Shown here: piece by piece, positions 30,525 through 40,327 of the stretch
Layout of the letters: the number at the start of each line of letters is the position of its first letter
Position numbering within the stretch: position 1 is the first letter of the stretch
Assembly (NCBI RefSeq): GCF_036885605.1
Contig: NZ_CP142523.1
Location: forward strand, 372,001 to 436,000
DNA: 64,000 nt
Direction: 5' to 3'
Source of the DNA: Janthinobacterium sp. TB1-E2
GTDB taxonomy: Bacteria > Pseudomonadota > Gammaproteobacteria > Burkholderiales > Burkholderiaceae_D
The notes under the pieces: generated by a model
The model's input: only the letters and a program-made list of their open reading frames with translations
Told to the model about the DNA's origin: nothing
Databases searched by the model: none
Program-made: the position numbers and the translations under genes

Positions 30525-31292
30525 ATGCAGCATGCAATTTATTCCAGCCTGGCCGGCAAGCGCGTCGTCATCACGGGCGGCGGCACCGGCATCGGTGTGG
30601 CCATCGTCGAGGCGTTCGCGCGCCAGGGCGCCCACGTCACCTTTCTCGATATCGCCCGCGAGGCGTCGCTGGCGCTGCAGGACAAGCTGGCCCACCTGCC
30701 GCAGCCGCCCGTTTTCCGCTATTGCGACCTGACGGACCTGGGTGCCCTGGCCGCCACCTTCGCCGAGATCGCACACAGCGCGGGCGCCACGGATATCCTC
30801 ATCAACAACGCGGCCAATGACGACCGCCACCAACTGCAGGACGTCACGCCCGCCTACTGGGACGAGCGCATGGCCGTCAACCTGCGCCACCAGTATTTCT
30901 GCGCCCAGGCCGTGGCGCCGGCCATGCGCGCCAAGGGCAGCGGCGTGATTCTCAACCTGGGCTCGATTTCCTGGCATTTGGCGCAAGCGCGCCTGTCGAT
31001 CTACATGACGGCCAAAGCCGGCATCGAGGGCTTGACGCGCGGCCTGGCGCGCGACCTGGGCGTCGACGGCATCCGCGTCAACTGCATCATTCCTGGCGCC
31101 GTGCGCACGCCGCGCCAGGAAAAGCTGTGGCATACGCCGGAAGCGGAAGCCGTGATCCTGCAGGGCCAATGCCTGCAGCTGCGCGTGGAGCCGGAAGACG
31201 TGGCGGCGCTGGCGCTGTTCCTCGCGTCGGACAACGCGGCCAAGTGCGCGGGACGCGAATACTATGTCGACGCAGGCTGGTACGGCGCATGA
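30525..31292 (+). CDS. xylB: D-xylose 1-dehydrogenase, short-chain type
   Basis: Oxidises D-xylose to xylonolactone with NAD. 255 residues, SDR fold: cofactor motif TGGGTGIG near 17-24, NNAAND, catalytic Ser (GSISWHL) and YMTAK. The segments NDDRHQLQDVTPAYWDER and EYYVDAGW are nearly those of Caulobacter XylB as I recall it. Stop overlaps the start of xylD (ATGA). Confidence 0.88.
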   Translation: MQHAIYSSLAGKRVVITGGGTGIGVAIVEAFARQGAHVTFLDIAREASLALQDKLAHLPQPPVFRYCDLTDLGALAATFAEIAHSAGATDILINNAANDDRHQLQDVTPAYWDERMAVNLRHQYFCAQAVAPAMRAKGSGVILNLGSISWHLAQARLSIYMTAKAGIEGLTRGLARDLGVDGIRVNCIIPGAVRTPRQEKLWHTPEAEAVILQGQCLQLRVEPEDVAALALFLASDNAAKCAGREYYVDAGWYGA

Positions 31293-33076
31293 GCACCGCA
31301 GGCAAACCCCAGGCGCGGCGCTTCCGCTCGCAGGACTGGTTCGACAATCCCGACCACATCGACATGACGGCGCTGTACCTCGAGCGCTTCATGAACTATG
31401 GCATCACGGCCGAGGAGCTGCGTTCGGGCCGGCCCATCATCGGCATTGCGCAAAGCGGCAGCGATATCAGTCCCTGCAACCGCATCCATCTGGAACTGGC
31501 GCAGCGCGTGCGCGACGGCATCCGGGACGCGGGCGGCATCCCGATGGAATTCCCGCTGCACCCGATCTTCGAGAACTGCCGCCGTCCCACGGCCGCGCTG
31601 GACCGCAACCTTGCGTATCTGGGCCTGGTGGAGATTTTGCACGGCTACCCGATCGACGCCGTGGTGCTGACGACGGGCTGCGACAAGACCACGCCGGCCC
31701 AGCTGATGGCCGCCGCCACGGTCGATATTCCCGCCATCGTGCTGTCGGGCGGCCCCATGCTCGACGGCTGGATGGACGGCGAACTGGTGGGTTCCGGCGC
31801 GGCCATCTGGAAGGGCCGCCGCCAGCTGTCCGCCGGCTTGATCGACAACGACAAATTCCTGCAGATCGCGGCTGCCTCCGCGCCGTCGGCCGGCCACTGC
31901 AACACCATGGGCACGGCATCGACCATGAATGCGCTGGCGGAAGCCTTGGGCATGTCCCTGACGGGCTGCTCGGCCATTCCCGCGCCATACCGCGAACGGG
32001 GCCAGATCGCCTATGAAACGGGACGCCGCATTGTCGCCATGGCGCATGAGGACGTGCGCCCGTCGAGCATCCTCACGCGCGAGGCGTTTTTGGACGCGAT
32101 CATCGTCAACGCGGCCATCGGCGGCTCGACCAACGCCCAGCCGCACCTGATGGCCATGGCGCGCCATGCGGGCGTGGAACTGCACTCGAGCGACTGGATG
32201 GAACATGGCTACGACGTGCCGCTGCTGTTGAACATGCAGCCGGCCGGGAAGTATCTGGGCGAGCGCTTCCACCGCGCCGGCGGCGTGCCGGCCGTGATGT
32301 GGGAGCTGCAGCAGGCGGGCTTGCTGCATGCGGACCGGTTGACGGTCACGGGCCAGACGATGGCGGCGAACCTGGCCGGACGCGAAAGTACTGATCGCGA
32401 GATGATCCGCCCGTTTGCCGCGCCGCTGAAGGAAAAGGCCGGTTTCATGGCCTTGCAGGGCAACCTGTTCGACTTTGCCATCATGAAGACCAGCGTGATC
32501 TCGCCCGCTTTCCGCGAGCGTTACCTGTCGCGTCCCGGCAGCGAGGGCGTGTTCGAGGCGCGCGCCATCGTCTTCGATGGTTCTGCCGACTACCACGCGC
32601 GCATCAACGACCCGGCGCTCAACATCGACGACAGCTGCATGCTGGTCATGCGCGGCGCAGGTCCCGTGGGCTGGCCCGGTTCGGCCGAAGTGGTCAACAT
32701 GCAGCCGCCCGACGCCTTGCTCAAGGCCGGCATTCTGAACCTGCCGACCCTGGGCGACGGGCGCCAGTCGGGTACCTCGGACAGTCCCTCGATCCTGAAC
32801 GCGTCGCCAGAAAGTGCCGTGGGCGGCGGCCTGGCGCTGCTGCGCACGGGCGACATCATCCGCGTGGACTTGAACGGGGGCCAGTGCGACATGCTGGTCG
32901 ATGCTGGCGAACTGGCGCGCCGCGCGCAGGAACTGCCGCCGCCCGTCAACGACAGCGCCACGCCATGGCAGGAAATCTACCGCGCCAGCGTGGGCCAGCT
33001 GGAAACGGGCGCCTGCATGGAGCTGGCGCTGAAATACCGCGCCGTGGGCCAGACCCTGCCGCGCCACAACCATTGA
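31289..33076 (+). CDS. xylD: D-xylonate dehydratase (IlvD/Edd family)
   Basis: Dehydrates D-xylonate to 2-keto-3-deoxyxylonate using an Fe-S cluster. 595 residues from the ATG at 31289; the frame extends upstream but those codons lie inside xylB. Cluster-ligand cysteines are in SPCNRIH (63), TTGCDKTTP (131) and AGHCNTMGTAST. Start RRFRSQDWFDNPDHIDMTA and end LPRHNH are shared with Caulobacter XylD. Function is therefore more specific than for most dehydratases of this family. Confidence 0.92.
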   Translation: MSTAGKPQARRFRSQDWFDNPDHIDMTALYLERFMNYGITAEELRSGRPIIGIAQSGSDISPCNRIHLELAQRVRDGIRDAGGIPMEFPLHPIFENCRRPTAALDRNLAYLGLVEILHGYPIDAVVLTTGCDKTTPAQLMAAATVDIPAIVLSGGPMLDGWMDGELVGSGAAIWKGRRQLSAGLIDNDKFLQIAAASAPSAGHCNTMGTASTMNALAEALGMSLTGCSAIPAPYRERGQIAYETGRRIVAMAHEDVRPSSILTREAFLDAIIVNAAIGGSTNAQPHLMAMARHAGVELHSSDWMEHGYDVPLLLNMQPAGKYLGERFHRAGGVPAVMWELQQAGLLHADRLTVTGQTMAANLAGRESTDREMIRPFAAPLKEKAGFMALQGNLFDFAIMKTSVISPAFRERYLSRPGSEGVFEARAIVFDGSADYHARINDPALNIDDSCMLVMRGAGPVGWPGSAEVVNMQPPDALLKAGILNLPTLGDGRQSGTSDSPSILNASPESAVGGGLALLRTGDIIRVDLNGGQCDMLVDAGELARRAQELPPPVNDSATPWQEIYRASVGQLETGACMELALKYRAVGQTLPRHNH

Positions 33077-33087
33077 TGTAGGTCGAG

Positions 33088-33122
33088 GTAGGCCGGGTTA
33101 GCGCTCCGCGCGTAAGCCGACA
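33088..33122. repeat. REP-like palindrome
   Basis: GTAGGCCGGGTTAGCG then CGCGTAAGCCGACA: an imperfect 35-base palindrome of the GTAGGTCGGATTAGC...GCGTAATCCGAC type, 12 bases after xylD. Related copies lie at 34214, 34327, 63691 and 63742. Confidence 0.75.
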
Positions 33123-33199
33123 CCACCACAGACATAAAATTTTTCAGCAGTACCCGCAGTTAAAAAACGTTGTTAATAAAATCCACAAGGAGACACACA

Positions 33200-34201
33200 A
33201 TGAACAAGATCATCAGTGCAGCCATCATGACCGCCATGCTGGCATTGACAAGCAGCGCCGCCCTGGCCGATGCGAAAAACCCGAAAATCGGCTTTTCCAT
33301 CGACGATTTGCGCGTGGAACGCTGGACGCGCGACCGCGATTTCTTCATCGCCGCCGCCGAAAAGCAGGGCGCCAAGGTCTTCGTGCAGTCGGCCGACGCC
33401 AGCGAGCAGCGCCAGATTTCGCAAATCGAAAACCTGATCTCGCGCGGCGTGGACGTGCTGGTGATCGTGCCGTTCAACGCCACTGTCCTCAACAACACCG
33501 TCAAGGAGGCGAAAAAGGCCGGTATCAAGGTGCTGTCGTATGACCGCCTGATCCTGAACGCCGATATCGATGCGTACATCTCGTTCGACAACGAGAAAGT
33601 GGGCGAGATGCAGGCCGAAGGCGTGACCAAGCTGCAGCCGAAGGGCAATTACTACCTGCTGGGCGGCTCGCCGACCGACAACAACGCCAAGATGCTGCGC
33701 GAAGGCCAGATGAAGGTATTGAAACCGTTCATCGACAAGGGCGATATCAAGATCGTCGGCCAGCAGTGGGTGAAGGACTGGAGCGCCACCGAGGCGCTGT
33801 CCATCGTGGAAAACGCGCTGACGGCCAACGGCAACAAGATCGACGCCATCGTCGCCTCGAACGACGGTACGGCAGGCGGCGCCATCCAGGCCCTGGCCGC
33901 GCAAAAACTGGCCGGCAAGGTGCCGGTCTCGGGCCAGGACGCCGATCTGGCGGCCGTGAAACGCGTCATCGCCGGCACGCAGTCGATGACCGTCTACAAA
34001 CCGTTGAAAACCATCGCTGCGGAAGCGGCCAAGCTGGCCGTGCAACTGGCGCGCAATGAAAAGCCGGCTTACAACTCCAGCTATGACAACGGCCTGAAAA
34101 AGGTCAGCACGGTGCTGCTGAAACCAACGCCGCTGACCAAGGCGAATGTGAACATTCTCGTCGATGACGGTTTCTATACCAAGGCGCAGCTGGGTAATTG
34201 A
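33200..34201 (+). CDS. xylF: D-xylose-binding periplasmic protein
   Basis: 333 residues from the ATG at 33200 (AAGGAG upstream). Sec signal peptide with cleavage after ALA near 23-25. Type I periplasmic binding fold; IGFSIDDLRVERWTRDRDFF is close to E. coli XylF, and VLSYDRLILNADIDAYISFD lies in the hinge. Delivers xylose to XylGH. REP-like palindromes flank the gene on both sides. Confidence 0.93.
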   Translation: MNKIISAAIMTAMLALTSSAALADAKNPKIGFSIDDLRVERWTRDRDFFIAAAEKQGAKVFVQSADASEQRQISQIENLISRGVDVLVIVPFNATVLNNTVKEAKKAGIKVLSYDRLILNADIDAYISFDNEKVGEMQAEGVTKLQPKGNYYLLGGSPTDNNAKMLREGQMKVLKPFIDKGDIKIVGQQWVKDWSATEALSIVENALTANGNKIDAIVASNDGTAGGAIQALAAQKLAGKVPVSGQDADLAAVKRVIAGTQSMTVYKPLKTIAAEAAKLAVQLARNEKPAYNSSYDNGLKKVSTVLLKPTPLTKANVNILVDDGFYTKAQLGN

Positions 34202-34213
34202 TCACCCGCTTGA

Positions 34214-34248
34214 TGTCGGCTTGCGCGCTGCGCGCTAAGCCGACCTAC
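34214..34248. repeat. REP-like palindrome
   Basis: TGTCGGCTTGCGCGC...GCTAAGCCGACCTA, a palindrome in the opposite orientation to the copy at 33088, directly after xylF. Confidence 0.75.
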
Positions 34249-34326
34249 GATTGCCCGCACCGGCCGTTATCCGACAATCGCCGGCACCGGAAACGCCGGT
34301 GGTGGTGTCGGCCGTCCGCACCGGCC

Positions 34327-34369
34327 GTAGGTTGGATTAGCGGCGCCATGGGCGCCGCGTAATCCGACA
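34327..34369. repeat. REP-like palindrome
   Basis: GTAGGTTGGATTAGCGGCGCC...GCGCCGCGTAATCCGACA, with an extended central stem, 28 bases before the xylG start. With the copy at 34214 it brackets the xylF-xylG gap and may lower read-through from xylF into xylG. Confidence 0.8.
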
Positions 34370-34397
34370 TTTCCCCGTATCCGCAACGAGAGTGAGC

Positions 34398-35969
34398 ATG
34401 TCCGACTATCTGCTTGAAATGAAAGGCATCGTCAAACAGTTTGGCGGTGTCCGCGCGCTTGACGGCATCGACCTGCAGGTGCGGGCCGGCGAGTGCATCG
34501 GCCTGTGCGGCGAGAATGGCGCCGGCAAGTCGACCCTGATGAAGGTGTTGTCCGGCGTGTACCCGCACGGCACCTGGGATGGCGAGATCCTGTGGGATGG
34601 CCAGCCCCTGCGCGCGCAATCGATCCGCGACACGGAAGACGCGGGCATCATCATCATCCACCAGGAACTGATGCTGGTGCCGCAGCTGTCCGTGGCCGAG
34701 AATATCTTCATGGGCCGCGAGCTGACCCTGCCCGGCGGGCGCATGCACTACGCGGCCATGTACAAGCGCGCCGACGAGCTGCTGCGCGAACTGAAAATTC
34801 CCGAACTGAACGTGGCGCAGCCCGTGATGAATTACGGCGGCGGCCACCAGCAGCTGGTGGAAATCGCCAAGGCGCTCAACAAGAATGCGCGCTTGCTGAT
34901 CCTCGACGAGCCGTCGTCGTCGCTGACGGCGTCGGAAATCGCCGTGCTGCTCGATATCCTGCGCGCGTTGAAGGCCAAGGGCGTCACCTGCATCTACATT
35001 TCGCACAAGCTCGATGAAGTGGCGGCCATCTGCGACACCATCGTTGTCATCCGCGACGGCAAGCATATCGCCACCACGCCGATGGCGCAGATGAACGTCG
35101 AGCGCATCATCGCGCAGATGGTGGGCCGTGAAATGAGCCAGCTGTATCCGCAGCGCGCGCAGCCGGCACCTATCGGCGAAGTGCTGTTCGAGGCGCGCCA
35201 CGTGACCTGCATCGACGCCGACAACCCGCAGCGCAAGCGGGTCGACGATGTGTCGTTCACCCTGCGCAAGGGCGAGATCCTCGGCATCGCCGGCCTGGTG
35301 GGAGCGGGGCGTACGGAGCTCGTCTCGGCCCTGTTCGGCGCCTACCAGGGGCCGTGCCAGGCCGAAGTGTGGCTCGATGGCCGCAAGATCGATACCCGCT
35401 CGCCGCAAAAGGCCATCGCCATGGGCCTGGCCATGGTGCCGGAAGACCGCAAGCACCACGGCATCGTACCGGACCTCGACGTGGGGCAGAACATCACCCT
35501 GGCCGTGCTGGAGGAATTCGCGCGCGCCACGCGCATCGATGGCGAGGCGGAGTTGACGGCCGTGCGCGGCGAGATCGCGAAGCTGGAACTGAAGGCGGCC
35601 AGCCCGTCGCTGTCCATTACGAGCCTCTCGGGCGGCAACCAGCAAAAGGCCGTGCTGGCCAAGATGCTGCTGACGCGTCCGCGCGTGCTGATCCTCGACG
35701 AGCCCACGCGCGGCGTCGACGTGGGCGCCAAATATGAAATCTACAAATTGATGCTGGCGCTGGCCGACCAGGGCGTGGCCATCATCATGGTCTCGTCGGA
35801 ACTGGCCGAAGTGCTGGGCGTGTCCGACCGCGTGCTGGTGATGGGCGAAGGCCGCCTGCGCGGCGACTTTATCAACGATGGCCTGAGCCAGGAAACCGTG
35901 CTGGCGGCCGCGCTCGACCAGCGCCCGGCGCCCGCCGCCAACACCGCAAACAAGGAAACCGCAGCATGA
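34398..35969 (+). CDS. xylG: D-xylose ABC transporter ATPase
   Basis: 523 residues, two fused ABC domains. First Walker [29 protein letters not shown], then [16 protein letters not shown] and [16 protein letters not shown] with [14 protein letters not shown]. The ATG at 34398 is preferred to a GTG six bases upstream because it is closer to the XylG consensus start. Overlaps xylH by four bases. Confidence 0.92.
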   Translation: MSDYLLEMKGIVKQFGGVRALDGIDLQVRAGECIGLCGENGAGKSTLMKVLSGVYPHGTWDGEILWDGQPLRAQSIRDTEDAGIIIIHQELMLVPQLSVAENIFMGRELTLPGGRMHYAAMYKRADELLRELKIPELNVAQPVMNYGGGHQQLVEIAKALNKNARLLILDEPSSSLTASEIAVLLDILRALKAKGVTCIYISHKLDEVAAICDTIVVIRDGKHIATTPMAQMNVERIIAQMVGREMSQLYPQRAQPAPIGEVLFEARHVTCIDADNPQRKRVDDVSFTLRKGEILGIAGLVGAGRTELVSALFGAYQGPCQAEVWLDGRKIDTRSPQKAIAMGLAMVPEDRKHHGIVPDLDVGQNITLAVLEEFARATRIDGEAELTAVRGEIAKLELKAASPSLSITSLSGGNQQKAVLAKMLLTRPRVLILDEPTRGVDVGAKYEIYKLMLALADQGVAIIMVSSELAEVLGVSDRVLVMGEGRLRGDFINDGLSQETVLAAALDQRPAPAANTANKETAA

Positions 35970-37108
35970 AACCGCACAGTATCAAACAGCTGTTCACCCA
36001 ATACAAGATGCTGGCACTGCTGATCGCCGTGGCGCTGATCTGGGCCTTCTTTTCGTGGAAGACGGAGGGCAGTTTCCTCACGCCGCGCAACCTGTCTAAC
36101 CTGCTGCGCCAGATGTCCGTCACCGGCATCCTCGCCTGCGGCATGGTGCTGGTGATTATCGCCGGCGAGATCGACCTGTCGATCGGCTCCCTGCTGGGGC
36201 TGCTCGGCGGCATCGCCGCCGTGCTGGACGTGACGCAGCATTGGCCGCTGGCGCTGAACCTGGCGGCCGTACTCGGCTGCGGCCTGGTGATCGGTTTGCT
36301 CAATGGCTATCTGACGGCGTACCGGGGCATCCCGTCCTTCATCGTCGGGCTGGGCGGCATGCTGGCGTACCGCGGCATCCTGCTGGGCATCACGGGCGGC
36401 ATCACGATCGCGCCCGTCTCCGAGCCGATGGTCTACCTGGGGCAGGGCTACCTGCCCGCGGTGCCCGGCATCGTGCTGGGCATCGGCCTGTTCCTGCTGG
36501 CCGCCTTCCTGACGTGGCGCGCGCGCGCCAGCCGTGCCCAGCATGGCTTGCCGCAGACGGCGCCCTGGGCCGACGGCTTGCGCCTGGCCGTCATCGGCGC
36601 CGTGCTGTATGCCTTCGTGCAAACCCTGAACGGCTATGAAGGCATCCCGCTGCCCGTGCTGTTGCTGCTGGCCTTGCTGGGACTGTTCAGCTACATCACG
36701 AGCCAGACCGTGTTCGGCCGCCGCATCTATGCCGTCGGCAGCAATATGGAGGCGACGCGCCTGTCCGGCATCAACGTGAAAGCCGTCAAGCTGTGGATCT
36801 TCGGCATCATGGGCCTGATGTGCGCGCTGGCGGGCCTGATCAATACGGGCCGACTGGCGGCCGGTTCGCCATCGGCCGGTACCTTCAGCGAACTCGACGC
36901 GATCGCCGCCTGCTTCATCGGCGGCACCTCGATGCGCGGCGGCTCGGGCACCGTGTACGGCGCCCTGATCGGCGCGCTGGTCATGGCCAGCCTCGATAAC
37001 GGCATGTCCATGCTGGACGTGGACACCTACTGGCAGATGATCGTGAAAGGCAGTATCCTCACCCTCGCCGTGTGGGTCGATGTTAGCACGCGCGCCGGAC
37101 GCCGATAG
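35966..37108 (+). CDS. xylH: D-xylose ABC transporter permease
   Basis: 380 residues, about ten membrane helices. [19 protein letters not shown] and [19 protein letters not shown] are permease hallmarks. The ATGA overlap with xylG implies coupled translation. The three genes encode a complete importer. Confidence 0.93.
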   Translation: MKPHSIKQLFTQYKMLALLIAVALIWAFFSWKTEGSFLTPRNLSNLLRQMSVTGILACGMVLVIIAGEIDLSIGSLLGLLGGIAAVLDVTQHWPLALNLAAVLGCGLVIGLLNGYLTAYRGIPSFIVGLGGMLAYRGILLGITGGITIAPVSEPMVYLGQGYLPAVPGIVLGIGLFLLAAFLTWRARASRAQHGLPQTAPWADGLRLAVIGAVLYAFVQTLNGYEGIPLPVLLLLALLGLFSYITSQTVFGRRIYAVGSNMEATRLSGINVKAVKLWIFGIMGLMCALAGLINTGRLAAGSPSAGTFSELDAIAACFIGGTSMRGGSGTVYGALIGALVMASLDNGMSMLDVDTYWQMIVKGSILTLAVWVDVSTRAGRR

Positions 37109-37115
37109 CGGGGAA

Positions 37116-37226
37116 CCTCGACAAACCTACTGCGCGTCCCACTATCGCCTCTGCGTTGCTCAGCGTACCTCCGTACGCTTGCGCTACTCAAGGCGATATT
37201 GGACCGCTCGCTACGGTTTTTCGAGG
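37116..37226. repeat. Interspersed long-hairpin repeat, copy A
   Basis: 111 bases beginning CCTCGACAAACC and ending GGTTTTTCGAGG, which pair; a central stem GCGTAC/GTACGC lies near 37163-37178. Shares ACCTACTGCGCG and the CGCTCGCTACG block with copy C at 46636. It lies between xylH and xylR. Confidence 0.75.
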
Positions 37227-37265
37227 CCCCGAAAGGCCTTGCCGCCACATGGAGGAGACACCAGC

Positions 37266-38465
37266 ATGAAATTGCCGACCGCGCACCGGATCGCGCTGCT
37301 GTTTAACGGGAACAAAATCTACGACCGCGACATCATCGCGGGTATCGCCGCCTACCTGAACACGACGCGCGTGTCGTGGGACCTGTTCCTGGAAGAGGAC
37401 TTTCGCTGCCGCCTGCCCGGCATCGAGCGCTGGCAGGGCGACGGCATCATCGCCGATTTCGACGATCCCGCCGTCTGCGAGGCGCTGGCGCACAGCCGCC
37501 TGCCCGTGGTGGCCGTGGGCGGCTCGTATGCGCTCGCCGAGGATTACCCGGCCGGCATCCCGTACGTGGCGACCGATAATTTCAAGATCGTCAAGCTGGC
37601 CTATGAACACCTGGTGGAAGCGGGCTTGAGCCGCTTTGCCTGTTTCAGCCTGCCCGAGGCCGATGTCAACCGCTGGGCGCAGGAGCGCGAAACGGCGTTT
37701 TGCGCCTTGATGGAGCGCGACCACATGCGCGCCGACGTGTACCGGGGCGTCGCCACCAGCGCACCGTCGTGGGACGAAGCGGTGGAGCAGCAGATCGCCT
37801 GGCTCAACAGCCTGGAAAAACCCGTCGGCATCATCGCCGTCAGCGACGCGCGCGCGCGCCAGCTGCTGCAAGCGTGCATGCACGCGGGGATCGCCGTGCC
37901 GGAGCAGGTGGCCCTGATCGGCATCGACAACGACCCGCTGGCGCGCATGCTCACGCGTATTCCCTTGAGTTCCGTGATCCAGGGCACGGAGGAAATGGGC
38001 CGCACGGCCGCGCATCTGCTGCATCAGATGTTGAATGGCGCGCGCCTGTCCGGCACGCGCATCCTCGTGCCGCCGGCTGGCCTGAACGTGCTCGCTTCCA
38101 CGCGCCACCAGCCTTTCCAGCATCCGCAGGTGATGCAGGCGCGCCATTTTATTCGCCAGTACGCTTGCCAGGGCATCAAGACGGAGCAGGTGGCCGATTA
38201 CGTGGGCGTGTCGCGCTCCTCGCTCGAAGCGCACTTCCGCCACGAGCTGGGGCGCAGCGTGCACGATGAAATCCTGCATTTCAAGCTCGATGCGGCCAAG
38301 ACCCTGCTGGCGCGCGGGCCGGGGCAGGTGGCCGAGGTGGCCGTGCGTTGCGGCTTTACCACGGTGCAGTACATGCATGCCGTCTTCAAGCGCGAACTCG
38401 GTTGCACGCCGCGCGAATTCCAGCAGCGCAGCCGGCCGCCGCCAGCCCCCGGGCAGGCGCCATGA
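37266..38465 (+). CDS. xylR: Xylose operon regulator XylR (binding-protein domain plus AraC helix-turn-helix)
   Basis: 399 residues from the ATG at 37266 (AGGAGA upstream). N-terminal type I periplasmic-binding-like sensor domain (about 5-280), then an AraC-type DNA-binding domain with two helix-turn-helix units, IKTEQVADYVGVSRSSLEAH and VAEVAVRCGFTTVQYMHAVF. Same architecture and length as E. coli XylR, which activates with xylose. Likely controls the flanking xyl genes. Stop overlaps the next gene. Confidence 0.92.
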   Translation: MKLPTAHRIALLFNGNKIYDRDIIAGIAAYLNTTRVSWDLFLEEDFRCRLPGIERWQGDGIIADFDDPAVCEALAHSRLPVVAVGGSYALAEDYPAGIPYVATDNFKIVKLAYEHLVEAGLSRFACFSLPEADVNRWAQERETAFCALMERDHMRADVYRGVATSAPSWDEAVEQQIAWLNSLEKPVGIIAVSDARARQLLQACMHAGIAVPEQVALIGIDNDPLARMLTRIPLSSVIQGTEEMGRTAAHLLHQMLNGARLSGTRILVPPAGLNVLASTRHQPFQHPQVMQARHFIRQYACQGIKTEQVADYVGVSRSSLEAHFRHELGRSVHDEILHFKLDAAKTLLARGPGQVAEVAVRCGFTTVQYMHAVFKRELGCTPREFQQRSRPPPAPGQAP

Positions 38466-39229
38466 TGCATCTGCTGCGTAATGCGCGCGGCATGCGCGTG
38501 GCCATCGATGCGCACGATGCCAGCGTGCGGGCCTGGTGGGCGCCCGACCGCTATGGCCGCCTGGCCGACGTGCTGGGCGCCACGCCCCTTGCGGCACGCT
38601 CGTCCACGGCCTGGCAGTGCGCGCCGCCGGACGACGGCCACTTGCTGCTGCATCTGGCGCATGACGGCCTGTCGGTGCGCCTGGCCTACCGGCTCGACCA
38701 GGATGGCAGCCTGCACCTCGACTGCGTCGCCACGGCCGAGACGGTTTCCCGTTTTGCGCTGGCCGCGCCCCTGTTCAATCTGCAGGGCGGCCGCGCCGCC
38801 GTGGGCGACCATGTGCTGCGCCTGGCCGCCGACCGCTACTGGCCCGGCGGGCATTCGTGCAGCGCTCCGCTCGATGTGGCGGGCAGCGCCTTCGACTTCC
38901 GCCAGCCGGCGCCGCTCGCTTCACGCCTGGCCTGGCCCGCGCTCGTGCACTTGCCGGGATTCCGGCATGACTTTTACTGGACGGGCAGCGGCCAGCTGCG
39001 CGAGGCGGCGCGGGTGGCGGACCCCGCTTCCGGCCGGGTCCTGCGTTTTTCCAGCACCCAGGACAGTTGCCATTTGTATTCCGATGCGCGCTGTTTTTCC
39101 CTGCTGGCGCAGGGTGTGCAATTGCAGCCGGGACAGGTCAGGCGCTTCAATCTTGCCTACCGTTTGGGCGTGCAGGATATCGATGCGTTTGACATATCCG
39201 AACCGGTATCAATGATGTCAAATAAGTGA
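38462..39229 (+). CDS. Galactose-mutarotase-like (aldose 1-epimerase fold) protein
   Basis: 255 residues, shorter than ordinary aldose 1-epimerases. The block HVLRLAADRYWPGG followed by SAFDFRQ matches the GalM region with the substrate-binding Asp. The usual N-terminal N-x-x-N-x-x-H catalytic motif is not evident (the place reads PLFNLQGG), so it may be a divergent mutarotase or a non-catalytic relative. ATGA overlap with xylR. Confidence 0.65.
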   Translation: MMHLLRNARGMRVAIDAHDASVRAWWAPDRYGRLADVLGATPLAARSSTAWQCAPPDDGHLLLHLAHDGLSVRLAYRLDQDGSLHLDCVATAETVSRFALAAPLFNLQGGRAAVGDHVLRLAADRYWPGGHSCSAPLDVAGSAFDFRQPAPLASRLAWPALVHLPGFRHDFYWTGSGQLREAARVADPASGRVLRFSSTQDSCHLYSDARCFSLLAQGVQLQPGQVRRFNLAYRLGVQDIDAFDISEPVSMMSNK

Positions 39230-39313
39230 TTGGTCAGATATGCGGGGCAGTTCTACCATGGGGTAGTTTTTCCCTCATTCATTTTTGTCCTGACCGACGC
39301 TGCGAACCTGCCC

Positions 39314-40327
39314 ATGAACATACTCACCATCGATGCCGGCACCACCAATACGCGTACCTTGCTGTGGCGCGCAGGCGCCGTCGTCGCTCAGGCGCAGCTG
39401 GAAACGGGCGTGCGCAATACCGCCATCGATGGCCATAACGGTGCGCTGAAACAGGCGCTGCGCGACACCATCGCCAGCGTGCTGGCCAGCGCCGGCATCG
39501 CGCCGTCCGACGTGGACCTGGCGCTGGCCTCGGGCATGATTACCTCGCCCATGGGTGTGCGGGAAGTGCCGCACTTGCCGGCGCCCGCCGGCCTGGCCCA
39601 GCTGGCGCAAGGCATGCAGGCGGTGGACTTGCCCGATGTGCTGGCGCAGCCCCTGTGGCTGATTCCCGGCGTGCGCAACCAGCATGGCGCCGTCGGCTTG
39701 CACAACGTCGAGGCGATGGACATGATGCGCGGCGAAGAGACGGAAGTCGTCGCGCTGCTCGAGCGCCTGCAGTTGCGGGGCGCGGCGACCCTGATCATGC
39801 CCGGCTCGCATACCAAGCTGATCAGTGTGGACGAGCAGCGCCGCATCCTCGGCTGCAGCACCACCATCGCGGGCGAGCTGCTGCAGGCGATCACGCAGCA
39901 CACCCTGATCAAGCAATCGGTCGATGGCGGTTTTGCGCAAACCCTGGTGCCGAAAATGCTGCTGGCCGGCGCGGCCGCGGCGCAAAAAACGGGGCTGGCG
40001 CGCGCCTGCTTCAGCGTGCGCACCCTGGGCCAGTTCAGCGCCATCGAATGCAATGAGCGGGCCAATTTCCTGATGGGCGCCGTCCTCAGCGGCGACCTGC
40101 TGGCGCTGCGCAACAGCACGGCCATCCAGATGCGGCCCGATACCCCGCTCGTCATTACCGGCAAGCCCATGCTGCGCCAGGCGCTTGGCTTGCTGATCGA
40201 AGAACACGGATTTTTTTATGGCAAGCGCATCATCGTCGACGACCAGCAGCAAGCTAATCTGGCCGGTCACGGTGCGCTGCTGATCGCCGCCGCGCGCGGC
40301 TTGATTTCCCCGCAGGAGACAGTATGA
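39314..40327 (+). CDS. dgoK: 2-dehydro-3-deoxygalactonokinase
   Basis: Phosphorylates 2-keto-3-deoxygalactonate in the De Ley-Doudoroff pathway. 337 residues from the ATG at 39314; the earlier in-frame start at 39230 adds residues absent from DgoK. ASKHA-type phosphate motif ILTIDAGTTNTRTLLW at the N-terminus, LIMPGSHTKLI in the middle. Its TGA overlaps the next start. Confidence 0.9.
   Translation: MNILTIDAGTTNTRTLLWRAGAVVAQAQLETGVRNTAIDGHNGALKQALRDTIASVLASAGIAPSDVDLALASGMITSPMGVREVPHLPAPAGLAQLAQGMQAVDLPDVLAQPLWLIPGVRNQHGAVGLHNVEAMDMMRGEETEVVALLERLQLRGAATLIMPGSHTKLISVDEQRRILGCSTTIAGELLQAITQHTLIKQSVDGGFAQTLVPKMLLAGAAAAQKTGLARACFSVRTLGQFSAIECNERANFLMGAVLSGDLLALRNSTAIQMRPDTPLVITGKPMLRQALGLLIEEHGFFYGKRIIVDDQQQANLAGHGALLIAAARGLISPQETV

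Noticed and set aside
33170..33199. Upstream start for xylF
   Set aside because: The added residues would precede a good signal peptide, and the ATG at 33200 has the better ribosome site.
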